NCBI GenBank assembly: GCA_034667465.1 | Contig: JAXDJV010000007.1 | Coordinates: 124,001 to 188,000, forward strand | Direction: 5' to 3' | Length of the DNA: 64,000 nt | Source: JAOBAU01 sp034667465 | GTDB taxonomy: Bacteria; Acidobacteriota; Thermoanaerobaculia; Gp7-AA8 | Shown here: positions 17,731 through 25,972 of the stretch, piece after piece | How the letters are laid out: each line of letters starts with the position of its first letter | How positions within the stretch are numbered: the stretch's first letter is position 1 | The notes under the pieces: generated by a model | What the model was told of the DNA's origin: nothing | Database searches by the model: none | The model's input: the letters and a program-made list of their open reading frames with translations, nothing else | Position numbers and translations under genes: made by a program

Positions 17731-18953
17731 CGACGACTCGCCGCGCATTCCTGACACAGGCTGGCATGATCGCCGTCGGCTTCGGCGCACTGCGTACGTC
17801 GCCGTTCCTGCTTCAGGCAGCGGAGATCGCCGCACCCGGCGACTCGATACTCGTCTTCGTCCTGCTTCGTGGCGGCGCGGACGGACTAAGCATCTGCGCG
17901 CCGTACGCCGATCCCGAATACTACAAAGCACGCCCCACGATCGCGCTGCCGAAACCGCGCGCAGCAGGCAGCGATTCGCTCATCGATCTGGACGGTTACT
18001 TCGGGCTCCATCCCGCATTTCGTCCGCTCGAATCGCTCTGGCGTTCCGGCAAGCTTGCGATCGTGCACGCCGCCGGCTCGCGCGACATGAGTCGTTCGCA
18101 TTTCGATGCGCAGGAGTTTCTCGAAACCGGTACACCTGGATTTCGCGGCACACCAACCGGCTGGATGGATCGCTGCCTCACTCATCTCCCCGGATCGGGC
18201 CTGACGCAAGGCGTTGCGTTCGCGCCGATCGTTCCTCGCGCGTTTTTGGGCGCGGAACCGGTCTTCGTCACGCAGGACATCGCGCGCTTCGATCTCGAAG
18301 CGGACGGCTGGAAGTCGGAAGCGGAGTCGTTGCTGCGCGAAATGTACGTGTCAGGCAACGACGCGATCGATGAAGTCGGTCTCGGCGCGATCGACCTCCT
18401 CAAGGTTCTGCGCAACAAACCGGCCCTTCGCGCCGCCGCGGCGCACGGCGCGCGTTATCCGGTCACATCGACAGGTCTCTCAATGCAGCAGGCGGCGCAG
18501 GCAATCAAAGCAGGCCTCGGCACACGCTGCATTTTCGTAAACGTCGAGCAGCGATTCGATACTCACTCCGACCAGCTCCCCGCAAACGCTGAGGACTTTG
18601 CAAACCTCGGCGGCTCACTCGCAGCATTCCACCAGGACCTCGGCAAGACAATGGATCGCGTCGTCGTCGTCGTGGCAACGGAGTTCGGCCGCACCATTGC
18701 CGAAGATGGATCGCACGGCACGGATCACGGCACCGGCGGCGCGATGTTCGTACTTGGCGGACCGGTGAAAGGTGGTCGCGTGTACGGCAAATGGCCCGGG
18801 CTCGAAAAGAAGAACCTCTTCGAAGAGCGCGATCTCGACGTCACCACCGACTTCCGCGATGTCTTCGCCGAGGTAGCAAAGAAACATCTGCGCATCAGGA
18901 AATCGCTGTTTCCTGCATATACGCCCGGCGAGCTGCCCGGCATCATCGCCTGA
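17727..18953 (+). CDS. DUF1501 family protein, Tat-type signal
   Basis: 408 residues. The N-terminus (TTTRRAFLTQAG followed by a hydrophobic stretch) is a twin-arginine-like export signal. DUF1501 motifs: LVFVLLRGGADGLS, HPAFRPLESLWRSGKLAIVHA, SRSHFDAQEFLETG, NVEQRFDTHSDQ and ATEFGRTIAEDGSHGTDHGTGG. The family has an alkaline-phosphatase/sulfatase-like fold with unknown activity. It overlaps DUF1800 by 4 nt; the two are predicted to act together in the periplasm. Confidence 0.9.
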   Translation: MTTTRRAFLTQAGMIAVGFGALRTSPFLLQAAEIAAPGDSILVFVLLRGGADGLSICAPYADPEYYKARPTIALPKPRAAGSDSLIDLDGYFGLHPAFRPLESLWRSGKLAIVHAAGSRDMSRSHFDAQEFLETGTPGFRGTPTGWMDRCLTHLPGSGLTQGVAFAPIVPRAFLGAEPVFVTQDIARFDLEADGWKSEAESLLREMYVSGNDAIDEVGLGAIDLLKVLRNKPALRAAAAHGARYPVTSTGLSMQQAAQAIKAGLGTRCIFVNVEQRFDTHSDQLPANAEDFANLGGSLAAFHQDLGKTMDRVVVVVATEFGRTIAEDGSHGTDHGTGGAMFVLGGPVKGGRVYGKWPGLEKKNLFEERDLDVTTDFRDVFAEVAKKHLRIRKSLFPAYTPGELPGIIA

Positions 18954-18967
18954 TTCGAAAGGACCGG

Positions 18968-19660
18968 ATGGCCGACAACGAACACGATTCGGTACGACGC
19001 GGGCAGCTTCGCAAGCTCGTGCCGCTCTTGATTACCGGCGGTCTCGCACTTTTTTCGGCGCCGCTCTTCCATCCGAACAACACCTGCAAAGACTGGCTGA
19101 TGAAGTGGGGACAACTGTCTGCGAGCCCGATCTGGATCCCGATCCATCAGGCTGCGTCGCTCGGATTCGCGCTCGGCGCCGGCGCGGCACTGCTGCTCTG
19201 TATCGTCGGACCGCGCCGCGCCAGCGGCTTCTTCGGCGGTGCCGCATTCAGCGCCGGCTATCTGATGATGTCTTTGATGGCGCTGCTGCACGCAACGGCG
19301 GCGAGCACGATCGGCACCGCATACAACGCTGCGAAGACGGATGCCGAGCGCGAACTGATGCGAACGATCGCGAACGCGTTCGTCAGCTACGACGTCGCCG
19401 TTGACGGTGTCGCCGCCGTGTTGCTCTCCGGCGGCGCCGTGCTGCTCGTCTGGTATCTCTGGCGAGTCTCCATCATCTCGCTGCCACTTGCAGTTGTCCT
19501 CGCCGGAGATGGCGCGATCTGGGGCGTGCAGTACTACCGGCTGACGCGAGTCTTTCACTTCACGTTTCCCGAGTGGGTTCCTTATACGTCGCAGGGATTG
19601 TTTCTCTGCGCGATCGGCATCGCGATCATTTCCTCGCGCACCACAGCGGCGGAAGCGTAG
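18968..19660 (+). CDS. Polytopic membrane protein, unknown function
   Basis: 230 residues with about six hydrophobic segments and no recognised family. The ATG at 18968 has AAAGGA upstream; a longer frame extends into the DUF1501 gene and is rejected. It lies 14 nt after DUF1501 and 8 nt before the next membrane gene, so it probably bridges one transcription unit. Confidence 0.65.
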   Translation: MADNEHDSVRRGQLRKLVPLLITGGLALFSAPLFHPNNTCKDWLMKWGQLSASPIWIPIHQAASLGFALGAGAALLLCIVGPRRASGFFGGAAFSAGYLMMSLMALLHATAASTIGTAYNAAKTDAERELMRTIANAFVSYDVAVDGVAAVLLSGGAVLLVWYLWRVSIISLPLAVVLAGDGAIWGVQYYRLTRVFHFTFPEWVPYTSQGLFLCAIGIAIISSRTTAAEA

Positions 19661-19668
19661 CGTCGCGG

Positions 19669-20319
19669 ATGCACCTCGACGGCGAGACGCTGGCAAGGAT
19701 TCGGGATGCACTTCAGCTCGTCCGCCTCGCCATCGTCATCGGTTTTGTCGTCGCAGGAATCCGCGTCATTCGCGCATCGGCTGCGATTCGACGGCGTCGA
19801 ATCAATCAACTAATCGCTTACCTGCTGGCGCTTCACATCGTCATCGCGCTGGCGCAAACCGACGTCTGGCCGTTCTCGAACTATCCGATGATGACGGTTG
19901 ACGTCAGCGATCCCGCGCGCGTTCAGCAGTTGCCGGTGTTCCGCGCGGTCGATCAGCGTGGCGCAGAGTGGCAGGTTGATCCCTGCTCGTGGTCACCGCT
20001 GTATCCACAGAATCTCACCGCATGGCTCGACGTGGTCGGGCCGAAGATCACTTCCGCGCAGCGCGGGGTCGCGATGCGTTATCTGCTGCACCGCGCGGAG
20101 GAGGCGCGCCGGCGTCGGATCGAGAGCGATCGCTACTTCGGAAACGCCGCGCTCCTCGGCCCCTTCACCGCTCCCGACATTGACCTCCTGCCGGATGTTG
20201 CACCATCTCCGCTCGCGTTCCACCGGCTGCGTCTGTACCGGCAAACGTGGCGACCAGCGCAGTTTGCACGGGATCGCAGCAGCGTGACATATCAACTGAT
20301 CGATGAGGTCACCGAGTGA
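19669..20319 (+). CDS. Membrane-anchored partner of HTTM protein (copy 1)
   Basis: 216 residues with two N-terminal hydrophobic segments followed by a soluble domain. The motif LAQTDVWPFSNYPMM just after the second segment recurs in the protein encoded at 26919-27416 (FAQRDLWPFSPYP), and both genes sit directly before an HTTM gene with a 4-nt overlap. I infer a conserved two-component membrane module. Enzymatic function unknown. Confidence 0.7.
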   Translation: MHLDGETLARIRDALQLVRLAIVIGFVVAGIRVIRASAAIRRRRINQLIAYLLALHIVIALAQTDVWPFSNYPMMTVDVSDPARVQQLPVFRAVDQRGAEWQVDPCSWSPLYPQNLTAWLDVVGPKITSAQRGVAMRYLLHRAEEARRRRIESDRYFGNAALLGPFTAPDIDLLPDVAPSPLAFHRLRLYRQTWRPAQFARDRSSVTYQLIDEVTE

Positions 20320-21212
20320 TCGAGCGCTGGAACCGATTCTGGTTTCGACCCGCATCGCCGCACGCGTTGATCGCCGCCCGGTTTCTTCTCGCGTTCAACG
20401 CGCTCTGGATCGTGCTCTCGCGTCCCGCGCTCCCCGACCTCGTGCGCTGGCCGGCTATTTTCTGGAGCGATGCGAGTCTCTACACGCGCATTCGCTTCCT
20501 TATCGTTCCGTTTCCGTACGGCGTCGAGTTCGCCTTGTACGCGTTGTCAGTTGTCGCGCTGTTGTTCGTCGCTGCCGGAAAGTTCGTGCGTCCCGCTGCG
20601 TTCGCGAGCGCCGTACTGCTCTATCACTTCGCCGATTTCGAGAAGATCTTCTCCTCCTCCGGGAGTCCGTTCTTCCGCGGCCTGGCGCTTCCGGTTTCGG
20701 GACTGCTCATCATCGCGTTCGCGAAGGTCCCCAGGGCGTCGGATGAGTCATCGCCGGAGTACCGCTGGCCGCTCGTACTGATCCAGTTGCTCTTCGCAAT
20801 GACGTATCTGATGTCCGGCATCGCCAAGCTTCGACTGGTCGGCATCTCGTGGTTCCGTCCCGCGAACTTCACCGGCATCGTGCTCGCGAAGATGATCCCG
20901 GACGCGATCCCGCCGTGGGCGCAATATGTCGTCGATCATCCACCGCTGATCGCACTCTGTGCAGCCGGCGGAATCGCCATCGACTTCTTCACTATCACCG
21001 CGGTTTTCTCGCGGCGCGCGGCACGCATCATCGTACCGATTACGTTCATCGGACACGTGCTGATCATGCGCATCCTTGACGTCTTCTTCCTCAACCTGCC
21101 GCTGCTGCTCCTCTTCGTCAACTGGGAGTGGCTGTTCGGCGCGCGACGAGAGCGACGCGGCGGATCTGCCAGAGCAGCGGAACCAGGTAACGCGCCAGCG
21201 GGAACGCCGTGA
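20316..21212 (+). CDS. HTTM-domain membrane protein (copy 1)
   Basis: 298 residues, about seven or eight membrane spans. It resembles the HTTM family (domain shared with vitamin K-dependent gamma-glutamyl carboxylase), with YHFADF in one loop and the core LLFAMTYLMSGIAKLR..ISWFRP. The start is a GTG overlapping the previous stop (GTGA). The 3' end overlaps the convergent peptidase gene by 95 nt. Whether it carboxylates or oxidises anything is unknown; a second HTTM gene lies on the other side of the RiPP-like operon. Confidence 0.75.
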   Translation: MIERWNRFWFRPASPHALIAARFLLAFNALWIVLSRPALPDLVRWPAIFWSDASLYTRIRFLIVPFPYGVEFALYALSVVALLFVAAGKFVRPAAFASAVLLYHFADFEKIFSSSGSPFFRGLALPVSGLLIIAFAKVPRASDESSPEYRWPLVLIQLLFAMTYLMSGIAKLRLVGISWFRPANFTGIVLAKMIPDAIPPWAQYVVDHPPLIALCAAGGIAIDFFTITAVFSRRAARIIVPITFIGHVLIMRILDVFFLNLPLLLLFVNWEWLFGARRERRGGSARAAEPGNAPAGTP

Positions 21213-21564
21213 CCACGAGTCGCCGGTTGAACGACTGCCATCCCGTCTCGGCGTAAGGCGGAGCCGAAACTGCCCGGCCGATCAGAGCCTCGCGCGCGAC
21301 CGGAAGATCGGGAATGGGATTCGCATCGCCGCGCGCAAGCATCCACGAGCCTCGCGTCGCGATCAGTCGATGCACGACGACCTGCCCGCGGTGGATAAGA
21401 AGGATCACGTCGCCGGGATTCGCCTCGTCGCCGCATACGATCTCCACCGGTGCGCCGGGAGCAATCGTCGGCAGCATGCTCACTCCCCCGAAAGCTGCGG
21501 TGAACGTTCGCCGCTCACGTTTCCAGAGCGACGCGATCGCGGCGAGCTCGCTCGCTTCAACCAA
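21118..21564 (-). CDS. S26B (SipW/ER-type) signal peptidase-like protein
   Basis: 148 residues from a TTG at 21564. Ser29 lies in GVSMLPTI, His65 in VVVHRLI and Asp80 in LARGDAN, the Ser-His-Asp arrangement of SipW/ER-type signal peptidases rather than the bacterial Ser-Lys type. The usual N-terminal membrane anchor is missing; a hydrophobic stretch near the C-terminus (VVTAFPLARYLVPLLW) may bind membrane. Small S24/S26 peptidases are common in peptide natural-product loci, where leader removal is a plausible role. It overlaps the upstream membrane gene and, at its 3' end, the HTTM gene. The start codon is uncertain because no ATG is available before the active-site Ser. Confidence 0.75.
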   Translation of the reverse strand: MVEASELAAIASLWKRERRTFTAAFGGVSMLPTIAPGAPVEIVCGDEANPGDVILLIHRGQVVVHRLIATRGSWMLARGDANPIPDLPVAREALIGRAVSAPPYAETGWQSFNRRLVVTAFPLARYLVPLLWQIRRVALVARRTATPS

Positions 21565-22639
21565 CGGCGGGCGCCGGAATCGGCATCGGCGATGCCATCG
21601 CCGCGGCGACGCGATGATCGGGAAGCAGCAAATACGGTCCCATCGTCGCACGGGTGTATGGATGCTTGAACGCCCAAACCAGACCGTCGAGATAGAAGTG
21701 CATCAGCACGATGAGATTCAGCACGTAGTTGTGAATGCCCATCGCGTTCACGTGATGCACGTAGCGATCGATGCCCGCGCTCACCGCGACGATGCCGAGC
21801 AACAGCAGGACGATGCGCGGAACCGAGCGGCTGACGTGCGTCAGCGCACGCTGGCGCACCGATCCGCCATCCGCAACGTACTTGCGATGATTCAGCAGCC
21901 AGAGAATGCCGAGGTACTGGAGATAGTGTCCGGAGAGCATCGCCGACGACGCGGTGGTGCGGCTCGGAATGAGCACGTACGGCAGAAACAGCAGCGCCGA
22001 AGTTCCGACGAAGATCAGCTCCGAAGTCGGAAGCGGTGCGCCGCGGCGCCACATCCGAAACAGCAGCGTCGCCAGCGAGGCGATTCCGATCGTCAGGAGT
22101 ACCGGCCCGAGAAACGGCATCACATCGAACGACAGTCGTTTGAGATACGTCGAGAAGCTCGGCTGCTTTGCGATCGTGAACGAATAAAGGCCGCTGCCGA
22201 TGCAGAGCAGCGCGAAATTCGCGGGAAGCTTTTCACGGCGATTGTCGCCGCCGTTGAGGTGACGATACACGGAGAGGATGCCGGTGCTCTGCCGCGAGAC
22301 GTGGAAAATGTTCCACGCGTCGACGACCAGTGCGATGAGCATGTAGTACTTCAGCTTCACCGCGAAGGCGAGGCCGAAGATGATCAGCAGCGGTCCGATC
22401 CAGAAAGCGAACGCACGCTGCCGCGCGTAATCGGTGTTCCTGTCGTCGAAGTAATACGAGTACGTCGACAGGTAGTGCGGCATGCCGAGGAGGAAGAGCG
22501 ACGTACCGGCGATGATGTACGGATCGACGCCGAGCAGCGCAAGCGCGCATACGACCAGGCCGAGCAGGGGTGCGAGAATCAGAAAGCCGAGGTCGTACTT
22601 CGGCGATTCGATCCAGCCGGCGTTCGTGCTCGTCGTCAT
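21557..22639 (-). CDS. His-rich polytopic membrane protein in the RiPP-like operon
   Basis: 360 residues, about nine membrane spans. Conserved-looking histidines line several spans: GMPHYLSTYSYYF, WNIFHVSRQS, SGHYLQYLGILWLLNH, and YVHHVNAMGIHNY followed by MHFYLDGLVWAFKHP. This distribution would suit a membrane metal or haem centre, but I know no characterised homologue. The ATG at 22639 follows the ferritin-like gene stop by one base; an upstream frame to 22750 is rejected. It could be an oxidative maturation enzyme or a transporter for the peptide. Confidence 0.7.
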   Translation of the reverse strand: MTTSTNAGWIESPKYDLGFLILAPLLGLVVCALALLGVDPYIIAGTSLFLLGMPHYLSTYSYYFDDRNTDYARQRAFAFWIGPLLIIFGLAFAVKLKYYMLIALVVDAWNIFHVSRQSTGILSVYRHLNGGDNRREKLPANFALLCIGSGLYSFTIAKQPSFSTYLKRLSFDVMPFLGPVLLTIGIASLATLLFRMWRRGAPLPTSELIFVGTSALLFLPYVLIPSRTTASSAMLSGHYLQYLGILWLLNHRKYVADGGSVRQRALTHVSRSVPRIVLLLLGIVAVSAGIDRYVHHVNAMGIHNYVLNLIVLMHFYLDGLVWAFKHPYTRATMGPYLLLPDHRVAAAMASPMPIPAPAVG

Positions 22640-22640
22640 C

Positions 22641-23372
22641 TCATGCAGACATCTGCGCCACCAGGCGCTTCGCAACTTCGATCTCGTCGTCGGTGAATCC
22701 TGCTTCGCGGCGGATGTCTTCGGCAACCGGATACATCGTTGCCGCGTCACCGGCCACGAGCTTGAGCGCTTCGTTTGCGAGCGAGACCGCTTTGGTCAGC
22801 TCGAATACCGCCGCCGCGCCGCCCGACTGCATCAGCTTCTTCACCCAGACGTTCGCGTAACGGACGTGCTGCACTTCATCGGCGAGCTGCGCATCGAACA
22901 ATTCATCGAGATCGTTGCGCCCTTCGCGGCGCGCCGCCTCCGCCACTTCGTTCTGAATGGCATCAATGCCGGCCGCTTCGAAGCTGCGATTCTGGACCGC
23001 CAGCCGGCCGAGCAGCGACGGGAGGTTCGTGATCAGGCGGTACTGAAAGTTCATCACCGGATACTGGCCCACAGTGACACCCCGGCGCTCGAAGCATCCG
23101 CGGAATGCATCGATGTGCCGCGCTTCGTCCCAGCACTGGCGAGCCATCGACATCCGCAGTTCCCACGGCGCTTCCGGAAAATCGGCCAGGTTGCGCGCGG
23201 AGATCTCCATGCCGTTGATCTCTTCGTTCATTTGGCGATGGAGGAACTCGTGGATCAACTCCGGGTCGGACGCGTCGAAGTTCGTCATCTCCGACCAGAC
23301 CTCGCCGACCACGAAACGGGAGTCGCGCTTCGGTCCTTCGCCGAACAACCGCGGATCGAGGTTGTCGCTCAT
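22641..23372 (-). CDS. Ferritin-like diiron protein (DUF455-like), copy 1
   Basis: 243 residues, helical bundle with a complete six-ligand diiron set: Glu51, Glu83 and His86 (WDEARH), Glu132 (FEAAG), Glu166 and His169 (ADEVQH). Similar to the COG2833/DUF455 ferritin-like family, whose members are poorly characterised but have the geometry of O2-activating diiron enzymes. A paralogue lies directly upstream with a 4-nt overlap. In this operon an oxidative modification of the peptide is a reasonable inference. Confidence 0.8.
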   Translation of the reverse strand: MSDNLDPRLFGEGPKRDSRFVVGEVWSEMTNFDASDPELIHEFLHRQMNEEINGMEISARNLADFPEAPWELRMSMARQCWDEARHIDAFRGCFERRGVTVGQYPVMNFQYRLITNLPSLLGRLAVQNRSFEAAGIDAIQNEVAEAARREGRNDLDELFDAQLADEVQHVRYANVWVKKLMQSGGAAAVFELTKAVSLANEALKLVAGDAATMYPVAEDIRREAGFTDDEIEVAKRLVAQMSA

Positions 23373-24166
23373 GCCGTCGCCTCGTTGACCAGCGAGCGGA
23401 AGCCGGCCTGCTTCAGGATCTCGTTGATCTCTTCGTCGTTGAACTCGGCGAGCTTGCGATCTTCGATGTTCACGAGCGGAATTCGCGCGTGCGGATCGAC
23501 GAAGACTTTGCCGTTCGCATTCGTCCCGCCGATTTCTGTCTGCAGCGTCTGATTTGCGTGGCTGACGAAGCGGACTGCCATCGCAACCTTCATCAGCACG
23601 CGCGGATTCTCCGCGGCGAGTTGTTTGATCCAGCGATTCGCGAAACGGACGTGCTGAATCTCGTCAGCGAGAATTGCATCGAGTACGTATGCGGTGTCAT
23701 CATCGCCGATGGCACGCCACTCGCGGATATTGCCGCCGACGACGTCCATCGCGCCGGCTTCGAATGTTCGGTTCTGTGATGCCAGCCGTCCCGCGAGATC
23801 GTCGAGTGCGCAGGTGACCTGCCATTCGAATGCGGAGATCGGGAACTCCCCTTTGTGACCGCCAAGCTCCTCGAGCCGCCGATGCAGCGCTGCGGTGTGG
23901 CGCGCTTCATCCCAGCACTGTCGCGCAAGCTCCATCCGCAGCGCCCAGGGCGCGTCGGGAAACTCGAGCAGACATTGCGCGGCGATGTCGAGACTGGTGA
24001 TCTCGTTGGTCATGTGGCGATGCAGCGATTCGCGCTGCGCCTGCGGCCCGGAATCGTCGTACTCGACCATTTCGCGATCGCGGCGGACGACCTTGAAACA
24101 CGCATCGCGAGCCGGCTCGGCGCGGAGTCGCAGACCTGCTTCTTCAACGAATCCGATTTGCCTCAT
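23369..24166 (-). CDS. Ferritin-like diiron protein (DUF455-like), copy 2
   Basis: 265 residues, paralogous to the downstream gene along its whole length. The six predicted ligands are all present: Glu55, Glu87 and His90 (WDEARH), Glu136 (FEAGA), Glu169 and His172 (ADEIQH). It has a longer N-terminus with MRQIGFVEEAGLRLR. Two intact diiron copies side by side suggest a heterodimer or two sequential oxidations. It follows the third homologue by 9 nt. Confidence 0.8.
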   Translation of the reverse strand: MRQIGFVEEAGLRLRAEPARDACFKVVRRDREMVEYDDSGPQAQRESLHRHMTNEITSLDIAAQCLLEFPDAPWALRMELARQCWDEARHTAALHRRLEELGGHKGEFPISAFEWQVTCALDDLAGRLASQNRTFEAGAMDVVGGNIREWRAIGDDDTAYVLDAILADEIQHVRFANRWIKQLAAENPRVLMKVAMAVRFVSHANQTLQTEIGGTNANGKVFVDPHARIPLVNIEDRKLAEFNDEEINEILKQAGFRSLVNEATA

Positions 24167-24175
24167 GTCGTCCTC

Positions 24176-24694
24176 TCAGGTGGCGAAGATCGCCGAATGC
24201 GCGCGCTCGCTGCTGGCCAGATCTCCGAGCGCAATCGGCTGCAGCGACAGATGCTCGCGCAACCGCCGCGCATCGGCCTGCATCCGCGCGAGATCGGTGA
24301 GAATTCTCTCGATGATGACCACCGACGGCTCATCGAGCAGCCGGTCGGTCGCGGCCACATACGCGCGATAGCGATTTTCGAGCGCCGGCAGAAAAACGTC
24401 GTAAAGAGCGGAAAGGCGATTGGCCGTCTCCTCTTCCGATCCCATCTGCTCAATGACGGCACCATACGAACCGATCGGTTTGACCGTGTAGTGTTCCGGC
24501 TTGCGCAGCTCGAACGTCCGCTTGCCGAGCCAGTCCGCGTGCTGTGCGAAATCGAAGATGTGCCGGCCGAAGAGAACCTTCACTTCCATCTCCGGCGTCG
24601 TCGGCGTCCAGGCAGCGCTGATTTCCATCAGACGCACTTCGATGTAGCGGAACGTCGCAATCATCCGTACGCGGTCGTTCACGGTCAGGCTCAT
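24176..24694 (-). CDS. Degenerate ferritin-like protein, copy 3
   Basis: 172 residues, mostly helical. Residues about 36-60 align without gaps to helix 2 of the two DUF455-like neighbours: their WDEARH becomes FDFAQH (residues 47-52), so the His is kept but the metal-binding Glu is Phe. Helix 1 keeps Glu19 and Glu24. I infer a divergent, probably metal-poor homologue, perhaps a structural partner of the active copies. The start overlaps the end of the kinase gene by 4 nt. Confidence 0.6.
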   Translation of the reverse strand: MSLTVNDRVRMIATFRYIEVRLMEISAAWTPTTPEMEVKVLFGRHIFDFAQHADWLGKRTFELRKPEHYTVKPIGSYGAVIEQMGSEEETANRLSALYDVFLPALENRYRAYVAATDRLLDEPSVVIIERILTDLARMQADARRLREHLSLQPIALGDLASSERAHSAIFAT

Positions 24695-25668
24695 GAGCTG
24701 AAAACCCCTTCGAGGATCTCGATCGTTTTGTCCGGGTTACCGGAAGTCATTCTATAGCAGCGCACTGACCCGAGCAGGCGGATCATCTCGAAGACTCGCG
24801 CGGCCGGGGGAGCGGCCGAAAGCGTGGTCGCCATCGGCTGCATTTGTGACAACTCATCTCGTCCGGCCTGCACCGATTCGATGTGCGCCTCGTCGCCGAA
24901 ACCCTGCAGAAACACGACGCCATTCAACGGAAGCGGAGAAACCGGAGCAAGTTCGAAAAGTGTCGCGGCATCGACGCGCAGCATGCCATCTTCATCGGCG
25001 ACGGGCCGGACGCGATCGATCGATTGGGCGACCGCTTCCGAACGCGGTCCTGGCTTTACGCCGGCAGGACGACGAAACGGCAGGAGTGTTCGCGTCGACG
25101 GCACATACGCTGCGGTTTCATCGCCGAGAAATGCATGACCGCGCGCCGCCAGTCCCAGCGACAGCGTCGATTTGCCGGTTCCTTTGGGACCGATGAGCAG
25201 CACGCCCCGGCCTCCAATACCGACCGATGCCGCGTGGAAAAAGAGGGCTTCCTGCCGCAGCACGAGCATCCGCAAAAAGAGGTAATGCGCGAGAATTCGT
25301 CGCCAGCGAGGAACCGCACGAAAGCGACAAACGCCATCGCGAAACGCAAAGACCGGCTCCGGATCATCACCAAGCGCAAGTGACACCCATTCAGGATCGG
25401 ACGGCTCTGCACTGCGCAGCGGAATCGTCGCCGATGAAAAGCCGAGGAGGAACGCTGCGCCGTCAATTGGTGTGTCGCTGGTGATCGTCAGTTCACCCCA
25501 CGCGTTGGACGAAGGCGGTGTCAACGTCGCGCCGAGGATCGCTCGCGGCAGGTTTCCGAAATCTTCCGGCTGCCGTCCGCCAAAAACCGACGCGAATTCT
25601 TCAGCGAATGCGGCGTCGTCGGTGCGCAACTCCAGCACGACGTTGAGAAGCGTGAAGGTCGTCAGCAA
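24691..25668 (-). CDS. HprK-like P-loop kinase in the RiPP-like operon
   Basis: 325 residues. HprK-type C-terminal domain: ALFFHAASV (His145), the Walker A GPKGTGKST at 160-168, then FLGDETA with an acidic pair. Such HprK-related kinases recur in PqqD-containing peptide clusters, and one (in paeninodin biosynthesis) phosphorylates a lasso precursor. The N-terminal ~100 residues are unlike HPr kinase. The start is TTG at 25668 with no clear Shine-Dalgarno, downstream of a strong hairpin. Target unknown; the 52-residue peptide is the obvious candidate. Confidence 0.8.
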   Translation of the reverse strand: MLTTFTLLNVVLELRTDDAAFAEEFASVFGGRQPEDFGNLPRAILGATLTPPSSNAWGELTITSDTPIDGAAFLLGFSSATIPLRSAEPSDPEWVSLALGDDPEPVFAFRDGVCRFRAVPRWRRILAHYLFLRMLVLRQEALFFHAASVGIGGRGVLLIGPKGTGKSTLSLGLAARGHAFLGDETAAYVPSTRTLLPFRRPAGVKPGPRSEAVAQSIDRVRPVADEDGMLRVDAATLFELAPVSPLPLNGVVFLQGFGDEAHIESVQAGRDELSQMQPMATTLSAAPPAARVFEMIRLLGSVRCYRMTSGNPDKTIEILEGVFSS

Positions 25669-25686
25669 GGAAGGGCCATATACGAA

Positions 25687-25712
25687 ACCGCCGCCAGTTG
25701 CCTGGCGGCGGT
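25687..25712 (-). terminator. Attenuator hairpin after the precursor peptide gene
   Basis: Perfect 10-bp stem (ACCGCCGCCA/TGGCGGCGGT, 6-nt loop) followed by TTTCG on the minus strand, 25 nt after the precursor stop and 18 nt before the kinase start. A partial terminator here would make the short precursor mRNA far more abundant than the downstream enzyme mRNA, an arrangement common in RiPP operons. Confidence 0.7.
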
Positions 25713-25737
25713 CATCAGGATGGAGGAAACGGGCGTA

Positions 25738-25896
25738 TCAACAACCAGCCGTCCACCACGTCTGCATCGCCTGAGTGATCTGGAAGGTGTTGAGGATTTC
25801 TTTTTCACTCATCACCTGCACACGCGGCGCAACATAGGCGGGGCGGTCTGACTTACGGGTTTCCTGGGAAGCCTTGAGGACCTGTGTATTGTTCAT
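25738..25896 (-). CDS. Putative RiPP precursor peptide with C-terminal Cys
   Basis: 52 residues. Residues 19-35 have the pattern PAYVAPRVQVMSEKEIL, like the YxxPxVxxxSEeEIL leader of short peptides found beside PqqD genes. The end is FQITQAMQ followed by TWWTAGC, with the only Cys as the last residue. Support for expression is strong: a GGAGGAG ribosome-binding site, its own consensus promoter (25943-25972) and a following hairpin. A terminal Cys is what EpiD-type decarboxylases act on, and one is encoded in the same operon. The leader/core boundary is not known. An in-frame start at 25947 is rejected because it falls inside the -10 box. Confidence 0.8.
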   Translation of the reverse strand: MNNTQVLKASQETRKSDRPAYVAPRVQVMSEKEILNTFQITQAMQTWWTAGC

Positions 25897-25942
25897 GGCG
25901 CTCCTCCGATGAGACGGGTCTGCCTGGATTTGAATTTTCGAC

Positions 25943-25972
25943 ATCATACGAACGTCGGGAACGATCAGTCAA
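25943..25972 (-). promoter_or_regulatory. Promoter of the precursor peptide gene
   Basis: On the minus strand, TTGACT (25967-25972) and TATGAT (25943-25948) with an 18-bp spacer. It overlaps the last codons of the PqqD gene and would give a leader of about 40 nt carrying the strong ribosome-binding site. One of the best sigma-70 matches in the window. Confidence 0.75.
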
